Assembly (NCBI RefSeq): GCF_007859755.1
Contig: NZ_SJPF01000003.1
Location: 248,001-312,000 of the forward strand
Source: Blastopirellula retiformator
Lineage (GTDB): Bacteria; Planctomycetota; Planctomycetia; Pirellulales; Pirellulaceae
Reading direction: 5' to 3'
DNA length: 64,000 bases
The stretch's first letter is position 1; each line of letters starts with the position of its first letter. Of the stretch, positions 18,801-27,413 are shown piece by piece. The translations under genes were made by a program, and so were the position numbers. Under the pieces are notes generated by a model, which saw only the letters and a program-made list of their open reading frames with translations, did no database searches and was not told the origin of the DNA.

Positions 18801-19185
18801 AAAGTTCGCCGGTCAGGTAGAGTCCGTAGCGATCGCCGGCGAAGTTCTCGTCGTGTCCGGCGACTTGGGCGCCAAACTTTTTATCGCCCCCTTCGCCGGC
18901 GGTGGGAACCAGCTTTTCGGAGAGGAGTTGCAGCCGCTGATCGTCGGCCGTGCATCCTTCCCAACTGATCAAGACGAACTGCTCACCCAGAAAGTGATCG
19001 CGGAACCAGGCCAGGTCTTTCGTTTCCGTAAAGTCGTCTGGAAGCCAGTCTTTGACGTCGTTCTTCATCTTCTCCAGAGACAGTCGCGCACCGCGTAGCG
19101 CAAACGGTATCAGGAAGAAGACCGCCATCAAAATGAGGAGAGAGTAACGTTGGAAAAACGTAGGACGGCGATCTTGCATGGACAT
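15859..19185 (-). CDS. MMPL/RND family transporter with large periplasmic loops
   Basis: The protein is 1108 residues from ATG 19185; a TTG at 19203 would add six. It has the RND/MMPL pattern: a first membrane helix (about residues 12-32), a large periplasmic loop (about 35-310), six clustered helices (about 325-500), another helix near 525, a second large loop (about 550-880), and a second cluster near 885-1050. Features include GIAVDDTIHFLTWF in the second cluster, typical of MMPL proteins. These export lipids or hydrophobic compounds by proton exchange; the substrate here is unknown. The last 55 residues are unusually rich in His, Asp and Glu. It diverges from uppP; a small dyad CTGATC-ttaac-GATCAG lies between them at 19235-19251. 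Confidence 0.92.
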   Translation of the reverse strand: MSMQDRRPTFFQRYSLLILMAVFFLIPFALRGARLSLEKMKNDVKDWLPDDFTETKDLAWFRDHFLGEQFVLISWEGCTADDQRLQLLSEKLVPTAGEGGDKKFGAQVAGHDENFAGDRYGLYLTGELYENWGGENEKWFKGTGEKWYYLLPDGELRRWNGGSTMLGAMYRIGEQALTGGHKLSGEYAATVDPIYYKRPATLQAHLFKSVVTGPQVLAQLAEPGGSLLRDEENANSADLADADRIAHQRLEGVLFGPDGEQTCLIATLSDAGKVDLRRTLGRGFMGRPLGRLRQLAIEAGIPQEELHLGGPPVDNVAIDEEGEITLARLVLFAVGVGVFLSYLCLRSVKLTIMVFFVGGVSAITSMSLVYWLGSAPDAVLMSMPAVVYVLGLAGAIHIINYYKDAVEENGIHGAAEMAVSHGWRPCLIAAVTTALGLGSLATSNIAPIKKFGIFSALGVMATLLLLFTYLPAALQQWPPKVKKAKDGALQAKSPMTIWMEKFSLRVADFIIARSTVVATACFIAFLIFGYGLTRINTSVQLLKMFDSGSEIIQDYAWLEENIGKLVPMELVVRVEPSLQGHTGDEQPSDPEEAAEEKFKYTFLERMEMAERVQNAVEQVLGPQGRDLVGNGMSVATFAPVLPESGGSFRDVAIRGAYNRRLEEHREEFLKTDYLRTEEESGAELWRVSLRLGALQDIEYGRFVADLREIAEPVIAAYRKRDEILRTIDKDNAGQGFAKAGVTLLGANFMAYKEQADKAEAGEQVVYKLDPQKIYAETLFDLLANARLEVHYFDPIGDSLHPEGNSQGRLDLLMDRDQYFVVVADSPKYDLAAIESAGKTVIDATHYKYDPTSPMFAVTDPDLPELTIVYTGVVPVVYKAARTLLSSLVESTLWAFGLIALVMAWVLKSARAGIVSMLPNVFPVVLIFGFMGMTGIEVDIGTMMTASVAMGIAVDDTIHFLTWFRWGLDKGLSRPDSIREAYRRCAVAMMQTTIIGGVGLSVFAVSSFTPTQRFGYLMVSLLAAALLGDLVFLPALLAGPLGSMFRPARKAHLGHDPSDDEARHDSEEDHDSPSVIPVAIHRSEENHNENGHGDSGKRTDSHYRSGKSG

Positions 19186-19432
19186 CAGCGCCAAAGGAAT
19201 CAATGTGGCGGTGCGGGGGCGGCTACGAATTGCACTGATCTTAACGATCAGCGCACTAACAGCACATTTGACTCTAAAAGCGTGCGACTTCCCACCACAA
19301 TCAGACGATCCAGACTAATGTTTCGAAGGGGGTTGGTAAATGCCAATCGCTAGCTCGGCAGTTGCCTGCCCCACGTTCCGGTGGATGCTATGATTTCCTA
19401 TTTTTCCTAACCAGAAGACTCGATAAAAGATT

Positions 19433-20227
19433 GTGCATACGTCTTTTTGGCAAATCGTCGTTTTGGCGATCGTGCAGGGGATCGCCGAGTTCCTGCCGAT
19501 CAGTTCTTCCGGCCATGTCGTCATCCTGGCGACCCTACTGGGGGTGACTGCCGAGCAGTTCGATGTGGTGGAACTGAATATATTTCTGCACTTAGGAACA
19601 TTCGCGTCGATCGTCGCCTACTACTGGCGCGAAATTTTGCGGCTCCTCTCTGAGGATCGCCGCGTCGTCGCGCTGCTGGTCTTGGGGACGATTCCCGCGG
19701 TCGCGGCGGCGCTGATACTGAAAGCGACCGACTTGGACCAAATACTCGAGAGCCCGCTGGTCGCGGCAATCTGTTTGTTGGCTACCGGGGGGCTGCTGCT
19801 GTGGACCAGTTGCCAGGCTGGCGGCGACGCGGATTACCGTAAACTCCCCTGGCTCCAGGCCTTGGGGATCGGCATCGCCCAAGCGATCGCGATCTTGCCC
19901 GGCATTTCACGCAGCGGCATGACGATCGCCGCGGGGCTGAAAACCGAGTTGAAACCGCAACAAGCGGCGACCTTTTCCTTCCTACTGGCGCTGCCGGCGA
20001 TCTTAGGAGCGACCACCTGGGAAGTGCTACAGCGCATGCGCGACGCCGAGGTGGGCCCGCAACTTCCGCTGTCGCAATTGTTGGGAGGCGCGTTGATTGC
20101 CGCGGTGGTCGGATACGTTTCGATCGCGCTGTTGGTGCGCGTGCTAGAGAAGAAGCGCCTGCACTACTTTGCGTGGTGGTGCTTTTTGGTCGGCGGCGGA
20201 ATGTTGATCTACCTAGCGGTCCGCTAG
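19433..20227 (+). CDS. uppP: Undecaprenyl-diphosphatase UppP (BacA family)
   Basis: The 264-residue membrane protein is full length for BacA/UppP. It dephosphorylates undecaprenyl pyrophosphate to recycle the lipid carrier for cell-wall and O-antigen synthesis. The two family motifs are present: AEFLPISSSGH (residues 18-28) and PGISRSG (156-162). Seven to eight hydrophobic segments are visible. The start is a GTG at 19433 (reads MHTSFWQIVV), placing the first motif at the normal distance. The stop overlaps the stop of the convergent SHD1 gene: both use parts of the same CTAG at 20224-20227. Confidence 0.95.
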   Translation: MHTSFWQIVVLAIVQGIAEFLPISSSGHVVILATLLGVTAEQFDVVELNIFLHLGTFASIVAYYWREILRLLSEDRRVVALLVLGTIPAVAAALILKATDLDQILESPLVAAICLLATGGLLLWTSCQAGGDADYRKLPWLQALGIGIAQAIAILPGISRSGMTIAAGLKTELKPQQAATFSFLLALPAILGATTWEVLQRMRDAEVGPQLPLSQLLGGALIAAVVGYVSIALLVRVLEKKRLHYFAWWCFLVGGGMLIYLAVR

Positions 20228-21585
20228 CGCGGGTCGTAGTTGATGTAGCCTGCGGTGTCGGTAAAGCCGAAGGCGACCGTGGGTGAGAGAAAGCGAACCG
20301 GGCCGGTGATCGTGACGCCGGTCGGCCAGACGAACTCTTGCATGCTGCCTACCGGATCGGCGTAGATCATGACGCCGCGACCGACGAAAATCGGCCCCTG
20401 CGAGTCAGGCCACTGCAGGCAACGGCCGAGCGGTTCGCGCATCGAATTGGGAGCGGAGCCTGACGCCTTGGTCAGTTCGCGGCGCTGCGTCTCGAGGTTG
20501 CACTTGGCCAAGATAAAGCCGGAGCCCGTTTTTGTGTCGAGCGTCGCAAAGAATTTGTCGTCGGCCGAGAAAACGCCCAGGTCGCGTGTCTGAGGGGTCT
20601 TGAGCAGACGAACTTGTTTGCCGGTCTGGCAATCGTAGACCGGGATGTCGCCTTTTTGCGCCAGCGGCACGAACCATTTGCCGGACGGACTGACGACCAG
20701 CGTTTCAAACTCGGCCTTCATCCTCCACTTGATGAACATGCCATGCGGGTCGATGGCGATGATCTCCTTGGGAGTTTGGCCGCCATCGACCAGCAACAAG
20801 CGATCGTCGCCCGCGAAGACCAACTGATCGATTCGCCCTAGCCGGGTGATATTCAGCTTGTTTTTTAGAGGCACTCTGGCAAGTTCCGCAATGAAGAAGC
20901 CGCTGTTATCGCTGGCGGCTGCTGCGACCCACTTGCCGCTGGTGCTGATCGCGCCCAGGTAGCTTGGCCCATCGAACAGAAAATCGCGAACCGGCGCCTC
21001 CGGCGTTCGCAGGTCAAACACCTTGACCTGCCGCTGTTGTAGTTGCATCAGCCAGGGGCTGACGGCTTCGGACGCGAACAACTGACGCCCCGCGATCGGC
21101 AAGGTTTTCCAAGGCCGCGCTGCGGGAGGCGTCATGGCCGGAGTTTGGGCTGGCGGAAACTGGGATAATGGGACCTTGGACGTCGGCGGCTTGAATGGGA
21201 TCGACGGCTCTGGCTGCAGCGTTGGCGTTGGACTTGGCGAGGGCTGCGGCATGGCCGGCGTCATCGGCGGCCGTGACGGACGGCGAGGCGGCGCGAAACC
21301 GCCCGAGGTGGGCGCGGCCGGCTTGGCTGGCTGGGGGAGCACGCCGTTTTTCCAATCCGAGGCGTAGGCCAGATCGGCGAGGCTGAGTTGGCCAAACCCG
21401 ACGCGAATTTCTCGCCCGTCGTCAGCTTGGATCACGCACTCCCCTTTCTCGACGCGCAAGAGCTTGCCATCGATCGAAAACTTACCGTCGGCCGAATCCC
21501 AGTGATGCGACTGGGCGGCGGCTGAGGTGACGCCTGCCAGGTTTAAGCCGCCGGCCAACGCGAACAGGACAAGAAGTCGGGTCAT
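20224..21585 (-). CDS. SHD1-domain protein with propeller-like C-terminal region
   Basis: The 453-residue protein has a Sec signal (residues 1-25, ending SAAAQ). A short SLA1-homology-1-like domain follows (about 27-80: WDSADGKFSIDGKLLRVEKG, REIRVGFGQLSLADLAYASDW), then a long Pro-rich linker (about 85-165) and a WD40-like propeller (about 170-450). The start ATG 21585 overlaps the upstream gene's stop by 4 bp (ATGA), so the two are translationally coupled. SHD1 domains are frequent in planctomycete secreted proteins; a protein-binding role is assumed but not shown. Confidence 0.82.
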   Translation of the reverse strand: MTRLLVLFALAGGLNLAGVTSAAAQSHHWDSADGKFSIDGKLLRVEKGECVIQADDGREIRVGFGQLSLADLAYASDWKNGVLPQPAKPAAPTSGGFAPPRRPSRPPMTPAMPQPSPSPTPTLQPEPSIPFKPPTSKVPLSQFPPAQTPAMTPPAARPWKTLPIAGRQLFASEAVSPWLMQLQQRQVKVFDLRTPEAPVRDFLFDGPSYLGAISTSGKWVAAAASDNSGFFIAELARVPLKNKLNITRLGRIDQLVFAGDDRLLLVDGGQTPKEIIAIDPHGMFIKWRMKAEFETLVVSPSGKWFVPLAQKGDIPVYDCQTGKQVRLLKTPQTRDLGVFSADDKFFATLDTKTGSGFILAKCNLETQRRELTKASGSAPNSMREPLGRCLQWPDSQGPIFVGRGVMIYADPVGSMQEFVWPTGVTITGPVRFLSPTVAFGFTDTAGYINYDPR

Positions 21586-24083
21586 CGCGATCCTCCGGCA
21601 GCTAGCGTCGGGATTGGCAGCGGAAACAAGCGACCGTCATCCAGGTACCAAATCTTGCGACCAGCGATGACGAACTCTGGCGACGAGCCGCGGGAGGTCG
21701 AAGGTTGAATCGCTTGCGGCGCGCCGAGCGATCCATTCTGGAACAGGACCGCGTTGCTTCGGTACCCGTCGCGAACGATCGCCAGCAGGTCTCCTTGATC
21801 GGAATAGGCGAGCCGCTGGACCATTAGCTCGCTTTTCACATGCTTGATGGCCAGGCCGGCTTCTAAGTCCCAGGTCGAAAAAAGCGGGTCGCCGGCCGCT
21901 TCGTAGGCGACCGACAGCTTCTTGCCATCGCGCGTAAAGGCGGCCGCCGCCATTTTCCCCTCAAAGCCGCCGAGCGTGTTGTCTCTCAGGCCTCCAATCG
22001 CATCACCGCTCGCCGAGTCAAGGATCGCGATGCCGTCGCTCGGGGCGCCCGAAATGAAGATGCGTTCGCGCTGTGGACTGAGCACGGCGCTCGTTGGTAG
22101 GAATGGCAGTTGGACGCTGTAGACCTGATGGCAGCTCGGAATCGTCCAGCAGGTCAGCACGCCCCCTTGGGTCACCGCCGCCATGTGCTGGTCATCGATC
22201 AGCCCGCCCCAGACGACCTCGTTTTTGCGATCGAACAGCTTACTGCTGGTCCGGATCGAAGCGTACGGTTTCATCGTCGCGGCGTCGAAGACGTCGAGCC
22301 GATACCTGCTCCCCAGCGAAAGCAGAGCATAGCGGCCGCTGGCCGAGACGTCATGCACGTCGGCGTTGGTCAATTCTGGCGGGACATAGCGAGCCCGCAG
22401 CCCCGTCTTCATATCGAAGCTGGTCACGCCCTTGTCGCGGTCCCGGACGACGATTCGCCCGCTGTCGGTGGCGCAGGCCTCTTTCCACCGCGGCTGCGGC
22501 ACATTGTCGCTGAATTTGGCCGATTGCGGCGGGGCGACGACGGTCGCTGGCGCCACGGTCAAGGGAGCGGCCGCTTTGACCTGCCATGGCTTCGGCGCCG
22601 ACGGATTAGGCGACGCGGTCAGGATCGGCAGGTCGGCGTCGTCGTCGGTCGCGCCGGCGGCGTACCCCTGGGTCCGTTTCTCCATCTCCCATTGGCTTAT
22701 GCGAACCACGTGCAGTCCCTCGCGATCGACATACGCCAATTTGTCGACGTCGACGAAGCGGGCCGATTCGTACATCTCACCCGGCGGCCGAGTTCGCTCG
22801 TAGCAGATCTCGCAGCTCTTGCGGTCGACGAACGTCTTGCCGTCCAACACGCAGCCCCGGTTTTCGCCGTACCATGTGATCGCGTCTGGATTCTGGTCGT
22901 CTCCAAGATCTTGGTGACCGACGATGGCGCCGCGCTCCACGTCGTAGCAGACCGCTTCTCCGCTGTAGTGGCGTTCCAGAAAAAACATCAAGTAGCGTCC
23001 ATCTGGCGAAACCGACATGCCGTCGGCCGAGTCGATCCAGAGTCGTGCGCGGCGATATTGGTTCAGACCGATCGCCGTGTTGATGTGCGCGATCGTCTTT
23101 TCGACCGGGCCTTGCGGATGAGGTGGGATCATCAGGTGGCCATGCGGTTTGCTGGTGATCAGATCGTACACCAGCAGCTTGTCCGATTCGCCCATGTCGG
23201 GATAGAAGAAGAGGAACTGCCCGCCAGGGCTGAGCACAAAGCCGCCGTCGGTGGCCGAACTGCCGTCGCACGGCAGCTTTTTGATCAGTCCGTCGCTGAG
23301 CGTGATGTTGAGAATATGCTTGGCCGAAAATTCTTTGGCGACGATGCGGCCGGCTCCGGCGAAGTCGAACAGGTCGAAGCGAGGATTGTTGTCGTCGAGC
23401 GTCGGCAACGTGATGGTGCGAACCTGCGCGTCGAGGGCGACATCCCAGATCACCACGCTGATCTCAAGGGCGCCGACGGCCCGCGTCAACAAGAACGCCA
23501 GCTGCGTGCCGTCGGGCGAAATCGCCGACGCAGCAAATTGCGCCGGCGCTTTTCTCAGCGAGAGATATTCGCCGTTACGCAGATCGCAGACGGTTCGCGT
23601 CGGCGCGTGAAAGACGAAGGGACTAGGGCTCGATGCGTAGACGAAAGTTTCGTCGGAATCGGGATGCTTGTCGGACGGACTGATTTTGAACGGAATGTGG
23701 ACGTCGGCCGGGATGGCGAATTGCACCAGCGACGGATCGGCCGCCGAACGCCATTTGCCGTTGGGGATTTCGTCGCTGCGCTCAATCGTTCGCAGCAACA
23801 AGTGCGACTGGTTGTAGGCCAGGGCCCGCATCGCATCGGTCTTGGCGAGCGCGGCGTCGATAAATTCGCGATCGGCGCGGCTGAGGGAGGCCAGCGGCTG
23901 CGTGACGACGCTTTGATCAGGCAGCTTCAGCGTGGCCCGCTCGGAATCGACCGACAGTAATTTGGCCTCGCCGCGCAAGGTTCCATCGGTGGAGTTCCAC
24001 TGGTGCGCAGCAGCGGACGGCAAGCCGAGAAAAATTGACGCGACAAACGCTAGCATCCAGCGGTAGCGGAATTGGTCGAACAT
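21582..24083 (-). CDS. SHD1-domain protein with long WD40-like region
   Basis: The 833-residue protein has a Sec signal (residues 1-27, ending SAAAH). An SHD1-like domain follows (about 28-80: WNSTDGTLRGEAKLLSVDSE, VTQPLASLSRADREFIDAAL). Most of the rest looks like WD40/YVTN-type beta-propeller blades in two groups (about 130-480 and 540-800), split by a Pro/Ala-rich segment near 495-535. It is the longer paralogue of the gene that overlaps its 3' end by 4 bp. Both probably act in the periplasm or on the surface; the partner is unknown. The leader upstream (24084-24320) contains a candidate RNA hairpin with a U9 tract. Confidence 0.82.
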   Translation of the reverse strand: MFDQFRYRWMLAFVASIFLGLPSAAAHQWNSTDGTLRGEAKLLSVDSERATLKLPDQSVVTQPLASLSRADREFIDAALAKTDAMRALAYNQSHLLLRTIERSDEIPNGKWRSAADPSLVQFAIPADVHIPFKISPSDKHPDSDETFVYASSPSPFVFHAPTRTVCDLRNGEYLSLRKAPAQFAASAISPDGTQLAFLLTRAVGALEISVVIWDVALDAQVRTITLPTLDDNNPRFDLFDFAGAGRIVAKEFSAKHILNITLSDGLIKKLPCDGSSATDGGFVLSPGGQFLFFYPDMGESDKLLVYDLITSKPHGHLMIPPHPQGPVEKTIAHINTAIGLNQYRRARLWIDSADGMSVSPDGRYLMFFLERHYSGEAVCYDVERGAIVGHQDLGDDQNPDAITWYGENRGCVLDGKTFVDRKSCEICYERTRPPGEMYESARFVDVDKLAYVDREGLHVVRISQWEMEKRTQGYAAGATDDDADLPILTASPNPSAPKPWQVKAAAPLTVAPATVVAPPQSAKFSDNVPQPRWKEACATDSGRIVVRDRDKGVTSFDMKTGLRARYVPPELTNADVHDVSASGRYALLSLGSRYRLDVFDAATMKPYASIRTSSKLFDRKNEVVWGGLIDDQHMAAVTQGGVLTCWTIPSCHQVYSVQLPFLPTSAVLSPQRERIFISGAPSDGIAILDSASGDAIGGLRDNTLGGFEGKMAAAAFTRDGKKLSVAYEAAGDPLFSTWDLEAGLAIKHVKSELMVQRLAYSDQGDLLAIVRDGYRSNAVLFQNGSLGAPQAIQPSTSRGSSPEFVIAGRKIWYLDDGRLFPLPIPTLAAGGSR

Positions 24084-24213
24084 GGCGAACGGCGATTTTG
24101 GAACAAGGAGCGGGGGCGTCGCCGACAGGGCTGGCCCTTATTATGTTCGCGGCGGCGGCTGCGCTCAAGAGAAACGGCGCGGCGCCGGGTCGCCAGAAAA
24201 ATTAGGGAGAGCG

Positions 24214-24320
24214 CAAAAAAAAAGGCTCCCGGAAAGTCTCGGTATCCCAGGGGGGCTTAGGATCCGTTGCTCTTCCGGGAGCGATTGGATGCTACTGTGT
24301 CCGCGTCATCCTTGACGCGG
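24214..24320 (-). ncRNA. Candidate small RNA or leader attenuator ending in a U9 tract
   Basis: On the minus strand a 7-bp hairpin (24320-24314 with 24307-24301) is followed by a second, perfect 10-bp stem (GCTCCCGGAA, 24282-24273, with 24234-24225) closing a 38-nt loop, and then nine consecutive T residues (24223-24215). The GGDEF gene already has its own terminator at 24579-24612, so this second terminator-like fold needs a separate transcript. It is either a free small RNA or the 5' leader of the SHD1 gene starting at 24083. No known riboswitch consensus is recognised. The interval 24084-24646 holds nothing else. Confidence 0.4.
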
Positions 24321-24578
24321 CCAAGCGGCGGGTCTTTATTCACAAGCCACACGCATTGAGCCGATTTCAAATCTCGCCATTCGCATCCGTGCAAACAGGT
24401 CTGACTTGCGATCCGCAGAAAACTACCAGGTAGAATTCCGGTGCAGGACTCCATCTTTTCAAGCGTGGTGAGCGAAAGTCGAAGGCTGTTCTGAGAACAT
24501 TTTTCGACTGCCTCTCGCGTCGTGAGGCGGCAAGATATGCCATCTCCGAAAACGGGTCAAGGGCGATTTTCGCCCAAG

Positions 24579-24612
24579 AAAAAAAGAAGTCGCATGCGGC
24601 CTGCATACGACT
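24579..24612 (-). terminator. Rho-independent terminator of the GGDEF gene
   Basis: On the minus strand a 10-bp stem (24612-24603 with 24597-24588, one G-U pair, loop of five) is followed by a T-rich tract ending in seven T (24585-24579). It lies 35 bp after the stop at 24647. Confidence 0.8.
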
Positions 24613-24646
24613 TTCGCTAGCGTGATTTTCTGCGTGACGAAAACGC

Positions 24647-26293
24647 CTATCGCGCCGTCGCCGTCGAGCCTGGTTCGCTACGGTCGGCCGCCGAAGAGGT
24701 GCGAATGAGAATCGGAGAATCGATTTCCATTTCGCTGCCGCACAGCGCGACTCGGTTGCCGTGCACTTCGATCGCTTTGCCCAGCGCCGCTTCGGCACGC
24801 AGGAAAATGTGATCCAGGCCGTCGCCGGCGAGCGCTTCGGTAACGCCGCACGAGATCGTGAATTGACGAACCTCGTCATCCTTACGAATCTTGAATCGCT
24901 CGACCGCTTTTCGCAGACGACCCGAAACGGCGGCCGCGCGGTTGATGCTGGCCGAGGGAAGCAAGATTCCGTAACGTCCGTCCGAGACGCGACCGACGTG
25001 ATCCATGTCTCGCATGGCGGCGATCAGCATCCGTTCCAGCGTGTCGTTGAACGCTTTAATGACTCCTTGGCCGTTGTTCTGGAGGAACTCGTCATAGCGA
25101 TCGACTTCCAAGAGAACCAGGGAGATCGGCAACGAGTCTCGTTTGAATTGGTGCAAGCGGCGGTTGACGTCGGCCCGAAATTGGTTCGCGTCCGACACGG
25201 TCGCCCGTTTCGGTTCGGCCGGCGGAGATTCGGCAACCGGCGCCGCTTCCGGCTTTTGCGAATCGCTCAGCACCGGACGCGACTTTTCGCCATCATTCCA
25301 GTAGGCCCGATTGCGGCCGGCGTTCTTGGCGGCGTACAAGGCCGAGTCGGCTCGTTTGAGCAGGCTCGCTTCGTCGTCGCTGCGGCTGAATTCGGCCACG
25401 CCGACGCTGGTGGTGACCTGCAGCAGTTTTTCTTCAAACACAATTTCCATCGACGCAACGGCTCGTACGACGCGAGCGGCGGCGATTTGCGAATCGAAGA
25501 TGTTGGAGCCCGGCAGGATGATGGCGAACTCTTCGCCGCCGAAACGAATCGCGGCGCCGCCGATCGTGGCGGCGACTCGCTCTAAGGTGCGGGCCGCGTT
25601 CTTCAGAACCTCGTCCCCCGCCATGTGCCCGTAGGTGTCGTTGAATTTTTTGAAATGATCGATGTCGAGCATGATCAGCGACGTAGGACGTCGCGATTGC
25701 TGGAAGTCTTGCATGCGGCGCGACATCTCATGATCGAAGACGCGCCGGTTGGGGAGCCCGGTCAACGGGTCGGTGCGCGCTTCGACCGTCTGCGATTGGA
25801 TGATTTGGGATTGTTCGAGCAGCCGCATCTCGGCTTGATTCAAACGGTCGCCGAGCGACTTGTTGGCGTCGATCAGGTTGCTGATGGCGTCGGTCACCGA
25901 ACTGGCGTCGGTCGTGCGAGACGCCAGGCCTTCGTTGATGCGGGCCATGCGATCGGTATGCTCGCCGACATCGCTGCGAACCGACTCGGTCAACGCATGC
26001 ACTTGTTCCAGCAATTTGCTCAGTTCGTCCTGCGTGATGTTGGCCAGGGCGTCGCCGCCGGTTTTCGGTTCGTGGTCGGGGGCTGTTTTCTGCGATTCTT
26101 CCGCGGCGACGACAACTTGCTTCGCAGTGGTCGCTTGCGGCTGTCCACGCAGGTAGTCGAGCAGCGCGGTTACGGCATTGGCAAGTTGTCGAATTGGCGA
26201 CGATGGATGATTTCCAAATAGGAACCATCCGCACGCCATTCCAATGGCGGTGCAGCCGATGCTCAATAGGATGTCGATAGTTAAGACGCTCAT
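24647..26293 (-). CDS. Membrane diguanylate cyclase with tandem GGDEF domains
   Basis: The 548-residue protein has one N-terminal membrane helix (about residues 5-26), a variable linker, and a probable coiled coil (about 85-165, ending in the SQIIQSQTVEARTD stalk). The first GGDEF domain follows (about 170-335) with an intact RFGGEEF signature, and LTGLPNRR and DIDHFKKFNDTYGH motifs for metal and substrate binding. The I-site RxxD is absent (TIGG at that position). A second, degenerate copy follows (about 365-530) in which the signature is SDGRY, so only the first copy should make c-di-GMP. Divergent from a LuxR-type response regulator, which may share its control region. Confidence 0.9.
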   Translation of the reverse strand: MSVLTIDILLSIGCTAIGMACGWFLFGNHPSSPIRQLANAVTALLDYLRGQPQATTAKQVVVAAEESQKTAPDHEPKTGGDALANITQDELSKLLEQVHALTESVRSDVGEHTDRMARINEGLASRTTDASSVTDAISNLIDANKSLGDRLNQAEMRLLEQSQIIQSQTVEARTDPLTGLPNRRVFDHEMSRRMQDFQQSRRPTSLIMLDIDHFKKFNDTYGHMAGDEVLKNAARTLERVAATIGGAAIRFGGEEFAIILPGSNIFDSQIAAARVVRAVASMEIVFEEKLLQVTTSVGVAEFSRSDDEASLLKRADSALYAAKNAGRNRAYWNDGEKSRPVLSDSQKPEAAPVAESPPAEPKRATVSDANQFRADVNRRLHQFKRDSLPISLVLLEVDRYDEFLQNNGQGVIKAFNDTLERMLIAAMRDMDHVGRVSDGRYGILLPSASINRAAAVSGRLRKAVERFKIRKDDEVRQFTISCGVTEALAGDGLDHIFLRAEAALGKAIEVHGNRVALCGSEMEIDSPILIRTSSAADRSEPGSTATAR

Positions 26294-26628
26294 GCGATCT
26301 TCCGAGTGCAGTTCTGGCGGGGCGTCCAGCGCGTCTCACGGGGACGCGAAGTTGACTCTACTTATTTAGTTCACTACCGGCGACAGTCAATTTTGCTTGT
26401 ATTAGGAAACGTTTATTGCACGCCAGTCTTCCGGGGTTCGCCACACGTGGTCGGCGTAGTCGCTACCTTCGTTACGATCGCGCGGCCGGGGGCCCGCGAT
26501 ACGAGTCTCCGCAAACGCTCATTGATGCGGCGATTGCGAACTACGGTTGCATAGACGCGACATCACGCCTTCTGCGCGACCTGCCGTGGGGGCAACTTTC
26601 TATCGATGTGTTCTAGGGGCCGGAGAAG
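26294..26628. other. Intergenic promoter region between divergent signalling genes
   Basis: This 335-bp gap separates the minus-strand GGDEF gene from the plus-strand response regulator and must hold both promoters. A TTGACT followed 16 nt later by TAAATA on the minus strand (about 26385-26357) is a weak promoter candidate for the GGDEF gene. I see no strong dyad, repeat or coding frame. Confidence 0.35.
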
Positions 26629-27330
26629 ATGAATCCGAAAGAGACGCAGCTGCCTGGGCTGCCGCGCGGACCGCGCGTCGTCCTGGTAGACGACGATGAA
26701 GCGATCATGCGCTGCGTGGGACGCGTGCTGGAAATGGACGAAGGGATCGAAATTGTCGGTCAGACCGATCATGCCCAGGCCGGCGTTCTGATGGTCTATG
26801 ATCTGCGTCCCGACGTCGTCCTGATGGATATTCATATGCCCGGCGCCGATCCGTTTCTCGCCTGCCGCGAGATTCAGGCGAAGCTGGACGGGGCCTGCCA
26901 GGTGTTGTACTACACGGCGTTCCCCCGCGACAAATACCTCGATCGCTGCATCGCCGCCGGAGCGGCCGGCGTGGTGTCGAAGCATTCCGAATCGATTCGC
27001 AATGTCGCTCTGGCGATTCGCCATGTGGCGGCCGGCAACACCTACTTCTCGCCAGAGCTGGCCCAGCGGTTGATTGAACTGGAAGCGGGTCAGCCGATGT
27101 CGCGAATCGCCACGCTCACTCATCGCGAGATTCTGGTGCTGCGCGAGTTGGCGTCCGGCAAGACGCAGGCCGAGATCGCGCAAGCGCTCGACCTGAGCGA
27201 ACGGACCGTCAACAAGGAAGTGGGCGACCTAAAAGAGAAGCTCTCGCTACGATCTTTGAACGAGCTGTTGATCTTTGCGGTAAACGAAGGACTCGCTCAT
27301 CCCGAGCTGATTCACCAGTACGGTTCTTGA
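26629..27330 (+). CDS. NarL/FixJ-type response regulator with LuxR HTH
   Basis: The 233-residue protein has a receiver domain (about residues 15-135). Acidic residues are Asp21-Asp23 (VLVDDDEA), phosphoacceptor Asp67 is in VVLMDIHMPG, Thr96 in YYTAF, and Lys118 in GVVSKHS, so it should be phosphorylatable. A C-terminal LuxR-type helix-turn-helix covers about 160-222 (LTHREILVLRELASGKTQAE, LSERTVNKEVGDLKEKL). The start ATG 26629 has GGAGAAG just upstream. No histidine kinase is adjacent. Divergence from the c-di-GMP synthase is the only hint of its pathway. Confidence 0.93.
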   Translation: MNPKETQLPGLPRGPRVVLVDDDEAIMRCVGRVLEMDEGIEIVGQTDHAQAGVLMVYDLRPDVVLMDIHMPGADPFLACREIQAKLDGACQVLYYTAFPRDKYLDRCIAAGAAGVVSKHSESIRNVALAIRHVAAGNTYFSPELAQRLIELEAGQPMSRIATLTHREILVLRELASGKTQAEIAQALDLSERTVNKEVGDLKEKLSLRSLNELLIFAVNEGLAHPELIHQYGS

Positions 27331-27413
27331 CCTTCATTGTCCGCAATTCGCGTAAAAAGCGCAGCTAGATCGACCTCTTTTCCGCGTCATGCGATTGGTA
27401 AACTGGGAAAAAT

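Noticed and set aside
22110-23960. Plus-strand open frame of 616 codons opposite the longer SHD1 gene
   Set aside because: It is a shadow of codon bias; composition is dominated by Arg, Val and Asp and no motif is present.
24367-24879. 170-codon minus-strand frame overlapping the end of the GGDEF gene
   Set aside because: It runs through the GGDEF terminator and overlaps the true gene in another frame.
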